Below, one piece after another: positions 45,840-57,934 of a stretch of DNA of 64,000 nt. Under the pieces are notes generated by a model that saw only the letters and a list, made by a program, of their open reading frames with translations, did not search any database and was not told the DNA's origin. The translations under genes were made by a program, and so were the position numbers. Position 1 is the stretch's first letter. Each line of letters starts with the position of its first letter. Origin of the DNA: Nicotiana tabacum (Eukaryota; Streptophyta; Magnoliopsida; Solanales; Solanaceae); contig NC_134101.1 of the NCBI RefSeq assembly GCF_000715075.1, positions 191,724,103 to 191,788,102 on the forward strand, in the 5' to 3' direction.

Positions 45840-47803
45840 TGTTACATCCCATGTTTTTGTACATGGAAGTACGTCATAAATAAATTGATATAAGCTCGGA
45901 AATGAGATGTTACATTCCGGATTTTCGTACGTTAAAATTTTGTTGTATGTTAATCGAAGTAAGTTTGGGAATGAGATTATTTTGGGATTATAAGTATTAC
46001 TCTATTTCAAACAAGTGATAAGTAAATTCGCGAAGGTGATAGGGTAAGCAAATCAAAGAAAATTAGTTTCATCGACGTTTGACATTTTGAGATAAAATAC
46101 GGTTCAAGCTATAATATCCCGTATTTATGGACTAGTTCCATACAAGGTACCACATGACCATGATAGTAAGATGTATAAAATGTGTTAAAAGTGAGTAGTA
46201 TTTTAAGTAATTTTAGATAATTCTTAATTATGTGGATAATTGGGTAATTACTGATTTTAGTGGGAGCTTACAAATTAATTAACTATTTAGTGGATAAGAT
46301 AAGGGAGAACATCACCCCTTAACGTGGAAGCCCACAAGTCTTGATCATATCATAAAATATGAGTCTTATTTCATAAGTCAAGATGGCACATTAAGAGAGA
46401 TTGGTGGCTTAGTCATCACCCATGTGGGCCCCACACTAATTAAGATTTAAAAGCCTCTTTAAATCACTTAAGGAGGTGTTTATATCTCTAAAATATGAGG
46501 AAGGGAGTCTTCAACAATTCATACAAGCATTTGAATGGTAGTAACATGATTTTTCTTGAAACAAAATTCATACGAAACTTCTTAGTATAGCAACGAGATT
46601 TTGCGATTCTAAGAAAGTATGGTACAATCTTTCTCAAGAATATCATACGAAGTTTCACTTACTTCCATCCGCTGTTATGTATTGTCTCAATTGATGTGTG
46701 TTAGAAGGATTGTCAAGAGAATCAGCTCATGTATGTTAAGGTTATCCATTCTTTATTTTTGGTATGATCCATACGATACAAACGAAATGAGAAAATGCAA
46801 AACTTCCATAAATGACTCGATTCATAAATTACATCTTCTGTTCATGGGTCTCGGAAAATACATAAGTTGATAAAGTTTATATCATGATATTAATCAGAGG
46901 CATAATGTTCTTATGACATTCCGAAAGATTTTATTGACGTACTTCTCATGCGTTGCATTCATTTATACATGTACATTGGCCCATGACCATATATATATAT
47001 ATGGGATATGGGAAAAGGTTACGACATAATATACACGCACCACCTGATCAGTTGGTATACGTTGATAATTTTGCCCACAGTGGCCGAGATGATATGATGG
47101 GATGCCCTCATAGGCTTGATGATGTTATGGACACATGTACCTATGCACTACATGACATTCATACATATATGCATGGCACTATAAGTATTACTTGATTTAC
47201 AGAGTTATCCAGACTTACATATTGAGTCTTTTACTCCATGTTTCTCTCATTTCTATTGTTACTGATTTTCATTCCTTACATACTCGGTACATTATTTGTA
47301 CTAACGTCCCTTTTGCATGGGGATGATGTGATTCATGCCTGTAGGTTCCGATAGACAGGTTGAGAGTCCTCCAAGTAGGCTACAGCTCAATAGAAGATGT
47401 TGGTACGCTCCATTTGCTTCGGAGTTTCTTATTTGGTTAGTATAATTAGGATATGTATTGATTGTTATGACAGGGCCCAGTCCCGACCTTTGTGATACTT
47501 ATGTACTCTTAGAGGCTTGTAGGCAGATGTCATGTATATGGATACTTGTATGGCCTTGTCGGCCTATATTTTAAGTTTACAATTGATCATGTTGGCCTTA
47601 TAGGCCCGTATGTCACATATGTAAGTTTTTATATCAGGTTGGGTCGTACTATGTCAAATATTCTCTCATCTTTATTCTACTTATCTAACGGCAGCCTTTC
47701 AGATCATTTACCTATAATAGTATGATACGAGAGATACATTACATTGGTACTCAGTTGAGTAAGGTATCGGGTGCCCATCGCAACCCATCGGTTTGGGTCG
47801 TGA
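45840..47803 (+). repeat. G 5' LTR, about 1.96 kb
   Basis: It matches the right LTR closely, for example across TGGACTAGT at 46,128 and 52,652 and across AAGGGAGTCTTCAACAATTC at 46,502 and 63,227. An AT-repeat lies near 46,990. The exact inner end is inferred from the primer site; the right copy leaves the window before it. Confidence 0.82.
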
Positions 47804-47809
47804 AAGAAG

Positions 47810-47821
47810 TGGTATCAGAGT
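47810..47821 (+). promoter_or_regulatory. G primer-binding site (tRNA-iMet)
   Basis: TGGTATCAGAGT pairs at 11 of 12 bases with the 3' end of plant initiator tRNA-Met (TGGTATCAGAGC is the standard site). It sits a few bases after the LTR end. Confidence 0.82.
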
Positions 47822-47829
47822 AGTTCTTT

Positions 47830-50800
47830 CTTAGGGAGTCTACAAGCCGTGTCTAGTAGAGTATTGTTTATGGGTGTGTTGTGCAACACACTTTTAAGAA
47901 GGAGGCTACAAGGCATTTAGGACTATCATTCTTTATTCTTACTCTAGATCGTGTGGCAGAGATCACTTGTAAGAATTCAAATTCCTAAATTCTATTATAT
48001 TCGTAATACAACGATACCTACATCAGAAAGACAGTTGGTAAGAGATTGAATGTGGCTGTGGAAGAGTTGAGTCGTAGGAACTCGATTTTGCATCATTCTT
48101 ACGATGGATAAATGTGAAGTTTTCAGCAGAAAATGTGTGTACTAAGACATGTAATCTTCTTGATAAGGAGTGTTAAGGCAAGAATATCTATCAACCCTTA
48201 TGGTAAAAAGCAACGAGAGAATCAGAAGGTAGATACAAGTTTCAACAACTAAAAGAAGCAAGGTGAAGAAGGGTAAGAGGCACCCAGTTAATAAAGATCA
48301 TCAACATTTACAAATCATGCCGATAATTATAAGCATTTTGAGACGTATGTACAATTGACCACACCTATCTCGGGTGTGCCCTATGGGGGCTAACAAATAT
48401 AGTTTAAGAGAAGGACGGGTTATGAGAATCTGGCTGGGGTTAGAGTAACCCAAAATGGTGGATGGATTGTTTACGTTAGTTGATATTTCCAAAGGATATT
48501 GCAAATATGCTAATAGATCTCCTTGTGAGACACCCAGATGATGCACTTTAGAATATTACAATTAGATGTGAATACTAGCATATTCATAAAATTCAGAAGA
48601 TAGGCACTAAAAGCCTGGAAGGGATAAATATTACCTTAGTGTGGCTCCCGTCCCTAGTAGGGAGAGAGTGTTAGGCAACCCAAAGAGCCAGTGGATGGAG
48701 CAAAGGGGAGCTAAAAGCAAAATAATGTCTTATTGAAGTTTTCAGAATAAGGTGATACACAGAAATATTAGCAGGGAGATAAGAAGAGACATAATGAAGC
48801 ATGATGAGTAAGATGTTATACATGGATGACAACGGTAGATAAAAAAAGTGGAAGTATCATAGAGTCTATAGTCAAGTGAAGGAAAGGATGCGTAGTGACA
48901 GGCCTTGAGACAACAAAAGGGTAGAGGCCATAAAGTCATATCCTTATTTCAAGAAATAAGTTCGTGACTCTAACGTGATTACCAGCAAGAAAAGTTAGAC
49001 CCCAGAGTCATAGAAATCAGTATGGACGAGCGAATAAGATAAACTAAACATGAATTAGGGACCGAGTGATTTGATAATAGTCGTCCATGAGAATTTCAGA
49101 AATTGTGGTCCGGAGATAATAGAATACATAAAAGAAGAACAACCTTTAAAGGCCATTCAGGAAGACTCTTCCCTAAAAGCAAGCGATGTGAGCAAGGTTA
49201 AGCTTAAGGAACTATGTGTGCCAGTTGTACTATGTGTCACCCTCGTGAGTAAGGAATTTTATTATCCTTGGTATAGAAGGATTACCACAAGGTGAGTAAG
49301 GGTCATCGATGATGTGAAAACATGCCAAAGATGAAGAGGTAAAACATCTATAGGTAGATCGTCGTAGCATTAAACCTTAGTACTCCCCTAAAGGGGGGGA
49401 ATATGGAGTGATGTGGAATTAAGTTAGAATTAAGTAGTTCTAGTAACTATGGAATGGTAAAGGAAGAATGTGACAAAAATGATAAAGGGATGATATTGCA
49501 CTCATTCAACCTACAGATATGCTACGATTCTAGAACATTATGCAAACACGACATCAAGGAGAGGAAGTAAGGGTTCCTGCCCAAGATGTTATTGATAGAT
49601 AAGAAGCCAGTGCGAGACATAAGATAGGACAAATGAAATAACCCAAGAAAGATTACGTGGAATATTGGTATGAGAATGGACCAACGAGTAGTTAGTAGGT
49701 GATTTAGGAAGAGCCTAGTCATGGCTAGATAAGAGGTTATAGAAAAATTAGCAGATCATGCAAGATAAACATAGTGAAACTCAACATGGGGAATTCAGTC
49801 TCGCAGATATGACATCAGAACCCTTGAGAAATATTCAGATAGGATTTGGGGTAGTTAAAGATATCGTATGAGTATTAAGGAAATAAAAGAGAATGCCACT
49901 GGGAAGACAGTCAAAACTTCAGTTCGGAAGCAACCGCACGAGCACAAGTGCACATAGATATGTAACTACGGATATTTATAGGCGAGTAAGAACATCGAAT
50001 ACTTCTTCGGTATACAATATAACAAGCTCGCAACTCTACAAGAGTCAGAGAATCCTCCTTAAGTACTACAACGAAAGACTAGCTGAGGAAATAAGAAAGA
50101 AGGCTTCAACCTAAATACAGTGACCTAAAGATGAAATGGTCTTGTAAAAACAGTCTCATAACAACATTTTATGCACCACATAAGAAAGTGGCACCTACCG
50201 TGGCTAATGAACATGGAGTAAAATTGAAAGTAATATTCGAGACCATATGAGTTGCACAAAATTCTGGCATGCGTGGGAACTAAGATAAGCTAAGTATGCA
50301 CACAACAAGGAGGCAACAAGACCAGGAAAAGTAATTGTCTACGTTTTGAAGAAAGCTGAGATACAATGAAAGGAATTATTCGATCGATGATCCAGAGTTA
50401 GTTACGTTACGAACGCACTTAAGGTTTCAGAGTATTATCCGTCCAGCATATATATTTACATTCATACAGCCATAGAAGACTTCAGTATAAGTTAGAAGAA
50501 AGAATTGAGTCCATGGCATAAACAAAGAATTGAATTGTTAGAAGATTGTATCATAGATATTCCATAGTGTCCATGAAAGGCTAAAGTAATAACTAATACC
50601 AGGAGCCATAGATCAGAAGATAGCTTAAGCTTACATAAAGGCTGATCAGAGGGAAGAGGAAACTAAAGAGTTACATCAACTAAGTAAATCAGGAGTCCAA
50701 TTATTGGACCTAGAGAATTATAGAAATCGTGATTGACAACACTACAGAATCACTCTTAATATCAGAGGTACAAGAGATATAGTACAACAACCCTATTCTA

Positions 50801-52360
50801 TAACGACTTTACAATAAAGCTAGTTAGAATAGTATATGACTTATAAGAAGTCAGTATGAAGCTCCTACTGGATTGTGTATGCACCAAAGGTGCAAGTATT
50901 ATAATAGAGCTTCAAGTTGTGGATAAGAAGTATACCTATGTGGAAGGAAAGTCATGAAAGAGATAGAATATATAATGCGAGATTTTAAGGTAAGTAAGGT
51001 AAAGAGAAGGTTGTGAATAGTCCATACTTCGGATAGAAGGCTAGAAGCGTTGGGATTTAGTATTGATAGCAGTGTTGTTAGTGGCATATCTTCCAGCCTA
51101 TGGTTTCTAGGTAATGAGAGATCTAGTCAAGATAATAAAGAAGAGTTAGAGATGATGTGATGTCTCGCTTGGAACATAAGGAAACCTATGGTGCAAGTAA
51201 GTTTGAGAAAGGTTGCGAGTAGTATAAATAGATATGTATAGGTCATAAACTAAAATATAGTAAAGCGACAGGGTTTTAGGAAAACATGAGTAAGGATAAA
51301 GAAAGGCAAGTGAGAAGATGACGAGAATGGATAAATCCTTGGGATTAAGCCCATGAAAGCAAGAGAGCTAATGGTTTCTCTAAGTTATAGAAAGTTCAGT
51401 ATAGCCTGAATGAACTCAAAGGAGTCTAAGACTAATAGCATTTAGAAAAGATGGAATGCTGCCCTGGTAGTAGATTAAGAGGGTTATTGTGATAGATAAA
51501 GGATAACGTTTGGGCCTTCGATTGAGTAATGATTAAAAAAGGGATTTCATGAACGACACAGGATTAAAATACCCACGTAAGGTGCTAAATACGATTCTGG
51601 AAGTATAGTACTACCCCCAGGTGGATAAAGAAAATCACTTCAAATTTTCCTCGATGCAATATGGGCCCTAGTGATTACGTAAGAAGTTTCAAGTTATCAG
51701 TGGTAAATTGTTGATCAATATTGAGGTGAATCAATAATAGATGGACAAAAGTCACAAAGTATATGAGATTAAGGTGTCATTCTTAAGATGAGCAGTAATG
51801 AGGAAGCATTAAAAGACTTAGATTTATACATATAGGATAAGCAACAAGAATAACCTAAAGTTTGGTAACAGGCCTCAGTAAGTACAATATGACCTACCTA
51901 GATGCAGTAAAGTCATACGGATGGATAACCGTGTCCATGAAGTAAGATATAGCAATATTCGTAAGTTCAACAAAGTATCGAGCAAAGAACTTCAGTATAC
52001 CTATAGATGCCTAGAGGGACATCTTGTCAAACTCTGTGTATGTTTACAAGGTTAGGCCTAGAGATTGGCTAAAAAATGAAGGAAAAAGAGGAGAGAAGAG
52101 TCACATAGGCACACATACAAGGACAAAGACGTACATGTTGCATGATAGAAGGTACCGATAGTTACGAGAATGGAAGAATTTTGACCTCACGTCATGGTGT
52201 GAGAAAGAGGCCTAAAGGGGGGAACGCCCTAGACTTTAGATTTATTCACAAAACAGTTGCCTAGATGGCAAGGAGAGTACTAAAGTATTTGGAAGGCATA
52301 GATTATGAATAAGATAAGTACATCAGTCAACATTTGAGGACGAATGTTCCAAAGGGGGAA
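47830..52360 (+). other. G interior, no gene recognised
   Basis: The strand is A/G-rich, with only short frames (longest about 80 codons, for example 49,071-49,295). None shows protease, RT, RNase H, integrase or zinc-knuckle motifs on either strand. Either the coding part decayed beyond recognition or it was replaced by noncoding sequence. The strong purine bias and even texture favour the second. Confidence 0.6.
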
Positions 52361-52374
52361 ATGATGTTATACCC
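52361..52374 (+). promoter_or_regulatory. G polypurine tract
   Basis: AAAGGGGGAAATGA directly precedes the right LTR (TGTTATACCCC), as expected for plus-strand priming. Confidence 0.75.
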
Positions 52375-53029
52375 CATATTTTTGTATATTAAAGTACGCC
52401 ACAAGTAGACTGATATAAGCTCGGAAATGTGATGTTACATTTCGAATTTTTGTAGGTTAAAGTTTCATCATATGTTAATCGATGTAAGTTCAGGAATGAG
52501 ATTATTTTGGGATTATAAGTATTACGCTATTTTAAACAAGTGATAAGTAAATTAGTAAAGGTGAGAGAGTAAGCAAATCAAAGAAAATGAGTTTCATCAA
52601 AGTTTGACATTTTGAGATAAATACGGTCCAAGCTATAATACCTCGTATTTATGGACTAGTGACATACAAGGTACCACATAACCATGATAGTAAGATGTAT
52701 AAAATGTATTAAAAGTGAGTAGTATTTTAAGTAATTGAAGATAATTCTTAATTATGTGGATAATTGGGTAATTATTGATTTTAGTGGGAGATTACAAACT
52801 AATTACTATTTGGTGGGTAAGATTAAGGGGGGACCTCAACCCTTAACGTGACAGCCCATAAGTCTTGATCATATCATAAAATATGAGTCTTATTTCATAA
52901 GTCAAGATGGCACATTAAGAGAGAGTGGTGGCTAATTCATTACCCATGTGGGGCCCACACCAATTAATATTTAAAAGCCTCTCTAAATCAGTTAAGGAGG
53001 TGTTTATATCTCTACAATATGAGGAAGGG

Positions 53030-53776
53030 TATTTACCGTGAAAATGGTAATAACAATTAAATTTGTTGATGTGACTCTAAAAATACATGATCTATTTTTA
53101 TGCTAGTTGTTAAGCAGTTGATGCTATGTATGTGAGACTTAAAAACAAAATGAAAGTTAAGGATGGGGCAATAATCAAACACTTAGGCCAGTTATCGGGG
53201 ACTCGAGGTTGTCGATTCGGGGCCTCGAGGTCGATTCCGAAGCTCGACCGTGAGCTATCGAAGGCAGTCAAAATATAGCTAATAGTTATAACAAAATTAA
53301 CGGAGGCTCTTTATGGCCAATGACAAGCAATAAATGATGAACAAATATGAAGATAATAAATAAAAGTAATAATATCAAGAGGATATGTGAGAGAGTAAAT
53401 AGAATGTTCTTGTATAATTCGTGTGGTGCAACTGAAGTAACAGAGGTTACAAAGTGGCAAGGATCCCCTTTATATAGGAGGGGAATCCCAACATAGTACA
53501 AAATATATTAATGACAAATAAGTGGAGATGGGACAACTAGATGACACCCTGATGCGGGTTTAGAGTAGCTCGCTAGGCTCTGTCACTCCTAGCCACGTGC
53601 CTTAAGAATTCCCTATTTATACCATAGCCGTGATCAACATTATCCCAAGGTCGGGCGTCGACGAACCTTGAGAGAGGAAAACTCGACCATGACTTTGTGG
53701 CCTCTAGACTTCGAGATGGTCTACTAAGGTGCCTTGATGATGAGAAATTGGACCCCCCCTGATTTCACCGTACACA
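53030..53776 (-). repeat. F 3' LTR
   Basis: It starts TATTTACCGTGAAAATGG and ends CACCGTACACA on the plus strand. The LTR tip is TA instead of the usual TG. A minus-strand TATA box is at about 53,469-53,476. Confidence 0.88.
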
Positions 53777-54011
53777 GATAGTCCCCGCATTTATTAGAGA
53801 GGATCAATAAGAAACGATCTTGACATCCGACTCTTTGAACTTCTTGTAATGACGTCATACTGATGACACAAGCCTTCACGATTACCGAAATGTCACGTCA
53901 TTTCACTTCTCTAAAATCATTCAAAACATTTCGGTTTCTCATTCTTTGCCATAATGTCACTGCCGATTTAGCTCCCAAGGACGCAGTATATATGCCTGCC
54001 ATTACGTCTTT

Positions 54012-54060
54012 TGAGGGCGATAATGGCGCCATCAGTTACGTTGCCTCTCTTTCTATAAAT
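54012..54060 (+). promoter_or_regulatory. Conserved promoter block for the F antisense gene
   Basis: TATAAAT at 54,054-54,060 lies 278 bp inside the LTR. It is preceded by GATAATGGCGCCATCAGTTAC and followed by GGGAGCTTCC. The equivalent block in E is GATAATGGCACCGTCAGTTAC, TATAAAT, GGGGCTTC, at 284 bp from its LTR. Conservation in two unlinked copies supports a promoter. Confidence 0.6.
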
Positions 54061-55856
54061 GGGAGCTTCCTGGGACCAACTTTTCATCCAAGTATCTTCC
54101 CGCATCTTTCCATTCTTCTTTTCTTACTATCCTTATTCATTGTTGTTCACCATGTTTGAGGCCCAAGGCCTCAAGGTTATACGTCGACACTTCTATTAGT
54201 TGTGCCACGGCCTATCTCCTAGACCTTTTCTAGTCAAGTAAGATTATGCTATTTTGCTGTTGTTGTTGTTGTCGTTGTTATTGCTGTCATCGTTGGCTCA
54301 GGATGATGAAACAGAGGACCAATTTCTTCTGACCCAGAGAAAATATTTGGACTATACATCACTGCCCAAGAGGGAGCTCAGACTATACACCGCGGCTCAC
54401 CTCCCCCGATTAACCGGTGCGGCGCCTCACTCCCTTTACTTCCCATGGAGTGAGGTGGTACTATCTAATAACTGTTGCATCCCGCACCGGGGCAATGTAC
54501 CAAGAAGTGGCTTTATAATAGTAGCCTGGCAAAATCCATATTAGCCAGAATTTTCACCCAACCACTTCTTCGTTCCTTCCTGCCTCTTCCGCGTCACTTT
54601 ACTCTTCTCCATCGCTTTCCTCTTCGTTGTCTCCCCTTTTGAAGATGCCATTTTGGAGGATCGAGATAAGACTCCCGAGGGGATTGTGCTTGGATGATAT
54701 TGTCTTTGAGGACATACACCCGAGGAGATGATGCCCGAAGATGTTGCTGTCGAGGATGTACATTTGAGAGTAGGCTAGGCTCTTAGGCTTTTACTATATG
54801 TACACCTTCTTTCTTCTTTGTTTCTGTGTAAGGACCCCTCGTGGACTTCTGTAATCATATGTAAGGACCCCTTGTGGGCTTATGTAATCAAACTTTTATT
54901 AATATGAAAATGTTTCCTCAATTTTGTCCTTGACTCTTGCCGTATTCCCTTTTATTTATGTTTATGGAGATTCTAAATGTATGACTCTACCGGTCGGTGC
55001 CAATATCGAGCCTGGATCGAGCCGATAAACTCAGGTCATCGGGACCTTTACTTCAAGTATAATGAAAGTAACGCTTTGGGACTTGAAACCGTGATTTATC
55101 ATTTAGGCTCCGTGGTAACCTTTGACAAGAAAATTGCTCGGAGGCCCGTGGACAGGGACTGTCTTTGGACTTTCAAGGTCAGTCCTCGTGTGGAGGTTCG
55201 TTCAAATCCGGACCACTTGGAAACTTGCTTTGAACTTAGTGTAGGCAACCTTAGGGCGCTGTAGATAGGTCCAGGGAGAGTGTTTATCCGAGCTCAGGCG
55301 GTGTCCCAGGGACAAGCCCATACGAGTGGAGTGTAAATGCTTATTTCCTTGGAGTCTGATTTCTTTTTGACAAAAGTCCCCGAGGTCGGGTACCATCTCG
55401 GGTCTAGTAATAATGTCATTGGCTTCCTGGAGCCCAACCTTCCCTTTGATGGAGGTCCTTGAGGTCAGGTACCACCTCAAGACTGGCAATGATGTTGCTG
55501 GCCTTTCAGAGCCTAACTTCTTTTAGATTGAGGTCTTCGAGGTCAGGTACCACCTCGGGACTGGCGAAGGCGTTATTGGCTTCCTAGAGCCTAAGAATTT
55601 TTTGATGGAGGTCCTTGAGGTCGGGTACCACCTCGGGACTGGCGATGATGACATTGGTCAGTGCTTCTAATCGGCTTTGAGGCAGGCGGAACGTTGCCAT
55701 TTTTTCCATGTATATTTATAGGGTTGTTTCTGCTCTTTTTTTGAGATCCCACCCTTTTAAGCAGTTACCCTTCTTGTTCTGCGCTAGCCTTTCATTACTT
55801 TAGTACTAACGCACTCGCACAAATTCCTGCTTTAGTTCTGTAATTTTGTCATAGCC
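54061..55856 (+). other. F antisense leader with microsatellite and repeats
   Basis: A GTT run is at about 54,256-54,280. A 33-bp unit starting GTAAGGACCCC is duplicated at about 54,829-54,893. A tandem repeat is at 55,375-55,655 (listed separately). There is no protein of recognisable type. This long leader would precede the antisense ATG, or part of it may be spliced out. Confidence 0.5.
55375..55655. repeat. 78-79-bp tandem repeat, four units
   Basis: GAGGTC(G/A)GGTACC starts units at 55,382, 55,461, 55,539 and 55,617. Each unit has GAGGT ... ACCTC around the GGTACC palindrome and a later GGCTTCCTAGAGCC-like part. Repeats of this kind are not seen at the corresponding place in E. Confidence 0.85.
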
Positions 55857-57934
55857 ATGGCTGCTATGTCGGTGTCTGTTCGACAAGGAGGGGAGAGCTC
55901 CGCCTCCGGCATTCAGGACAACCGAGAGTACACCTTGAAGACTACTTCTTTGATAGGAGAAAAGCATCTTGAGTTAGTGAGAAAAGACTGAGGATGGGGG
56001 GAGAAAGTGGTATTACAGGCATTTTCCCCGGGTGAGGGCATCATGGATTGTGCCGATGGATTCTTGAATGTGTACGCATATCCTTTCACACTGGGTCCCC
56101 TGATAGGGTTGTGCTTGATTTCTTCTTAGAGTATCAGGTTACCTTGGCACAGATCCACGTCGTTTTGGCAAACAGTATTGATGGTGAGATTTTTTGCGGA
56201 GAAGGCGAGGCTTGAATTACAATCATTCATCTAATTAGGTTGTACTAGCCCTTTCACCATCGAGGTCTGCTAACCTTATAATGCCGATCGACCATGCCCT
56301 TTGTTGTTGATAATGAGGAAGATGGAGACCGGGGGTGGATGAGTCGCTTCGTCTGAGTGCGGACTGCTGACATTATCCCCATGGAGTTTATGTCATTCCC
56401 TAAGGAATGGAATTATACACGTAACTGGTGCATTTTGTGCCTTCTCAGTTTTGCCTATAGAGAGAACCGGTTTCATAACAGTGCCCTCCATTCTTTTTCT
56501 GCAGTGGTTTTATGGGCATCGGGCGATGTTCCTGATTTGCCAAATTGGGTCAGAAAATTGGCAACCCACTTGACCTGTGATGAGCGCAAGTGGCGAGCTG
56601 TGTCCCTGGGCAGATGGGAAGTGAAACATCATGGTGAGTTCTGTGTTATACTTTCCCCTCCCTTCCTTCATTTTGAGAGGCATTTTCCCTTTATACATAA
56701 TAAGCTTGCTGTCGTAGGCATTAGAGAGCCTTTCGAGTCTATGCCGCGCTCCTCTGCAGAGGGGAAAGGGTTGACAACCCCCGGGCTAAAGAATAACAAT
56801 AATAAGCGAGAGATATTTTTTCAGGGCGAAGCGCTCAAAGCAAGACAAAACGGGACCCGAGCTTCGGAGCGGAAGCATCGTCCGATCCTGCCGTGTCTGC
56901 GGTTCCTATTTCTGGAAAGAATATCTCTCCACTGCTGTCGCCTTCTTTTTCCATCGACAGTACTTTTAGAGATACTAGAAACCCGGGGTCGCACACAGCG
57001 AGTAACCGTGCTTCGAAAAGAGTCAATTCTTTCAGGGTTGAAGGAACTGGATTGGCAGGTGTGCGCTCGACTTTCGAGGAAGCCCGACGACTTCACTTTG
57101 TGGTGAGTTTTCTCACAGGCTTTTCGAGCTTCGTGCCTTCCCTTTCATATTGAGTTTTCTTTTGCAGGTCTTTGACAAGCTTAAGTCCGGGCTACTTCGT
57201 CATAAAGCCAGGCTACAGAAAGCTCTGGATGAGGAGAGATCTCTTAGGCTCCTTTGCGATGAAAAGGAGGTCGAGTTGGTATACTTGCGGTATGAGGTGG
57301 GCCGAAGCTTGAATTATGAGAGCTATTTGATAGAACAGGTAATTTTCTATTCTGGGTGGGTGTGTATTCCACCTTCTAGTCTACGAGGTTAATGCTTTGT
57401 TTATTTTAGTTGCAGAAAAAGACAAAGGCCCTGGAGCACCTTCAGGATGAAGTTGTCTGGCAAAGGCGAGATCATAATGAGCTAAAAACTCGAGCGGAGG
57501 CTCAGGCTTTAGAGGGGAAGGAGGCTCTGGCTAAAGTTCCAGCCTTTGAGGCTCAACTTCGCTTAGTTCGCGATAACGCTTCAGTTTAAGCAGATATGAT
57601 TGCGAAGCTAGAGTCCGAGCTTTTGAAAGTCAGGGTTGAGATCATTGATGCCGGGGCAGAAGCTGCAATGAGCCGGACTAAGGCTGACCAGGAGATGACG
57701 ATCTATTCAAAGGATGCTGCCGATGCTCAAGCTGAGCTGAGAAGGATCCTTGTCCACAAAGGGAGGATTGTGGAATATTCTCGTTGCAAGTCTCGAAGAA
57801 AGACCCTCGAGGAGATCTATGCTAGGGGTTTTGCCGTCTCGAAAGAATTGGCGCTAGCAAGGGTGGACGAGCGTGATGCTCGGTTGCTTTTGCCCGATGT
57901 CGAAGAAAGCGAAGATGAGGCCGGCAGGCCATAG
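55857..57934 (+). pseudogene. F antisense gene: Transposase_28-like plus coiled coil, five exons
   Basis: Exon 1 starts MAAMSVSVRQGGESSASGIQ. A TGA near 55,988 and a shift break it. Later text has ADGFLNVYAYPFTLGPL, like the 'putative gypsy type transposon' domain, and ADIIPMEFMSFPKEWNYT. Introns with GT...AG ends: 56,421-56,504, 56,634-56,717, 57,103-57,167, 57,339-57,409. Exon 2 (56,505-56,633, 129 bp) encodes DVPDLPNWVRKLATHLTCDE in phase with both neighbours. Exon 4 is 171 bp. Exon 5 has one in-frame TAA near 57,587 but is otherwise open to TAG 57,932-57,934. Its Leu/Glu/Lys-rich sequence (LEHLQDEV, MIAKLESELLKVRVEI) is probably coiled coil, ending acidic. Intact length would be about 590 residues. 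The role is unknown; a link to transposition or to regulating the element is a guess. Confidence 0.75.

Noticed and set aside
47810..47821. A tRNA gene
   Set aside because: Only the 3' complement of tRNA-iMet is present, as a primer site; there is no cloverleaf around it.
48301..50114. Short ORFs of 60-81 codons inside G
   Set aside because: No motif, no mutual order, and lengths expected by chance in A/G-rich sequence.
56357..57106. A 249-codon open frame taken as a single-exon gene
   Set aside because: It reads through two sequences that look like introns. Comparison with A (129-bp exon 2) and E shows that the real coding parts are exons in and out of this frame.
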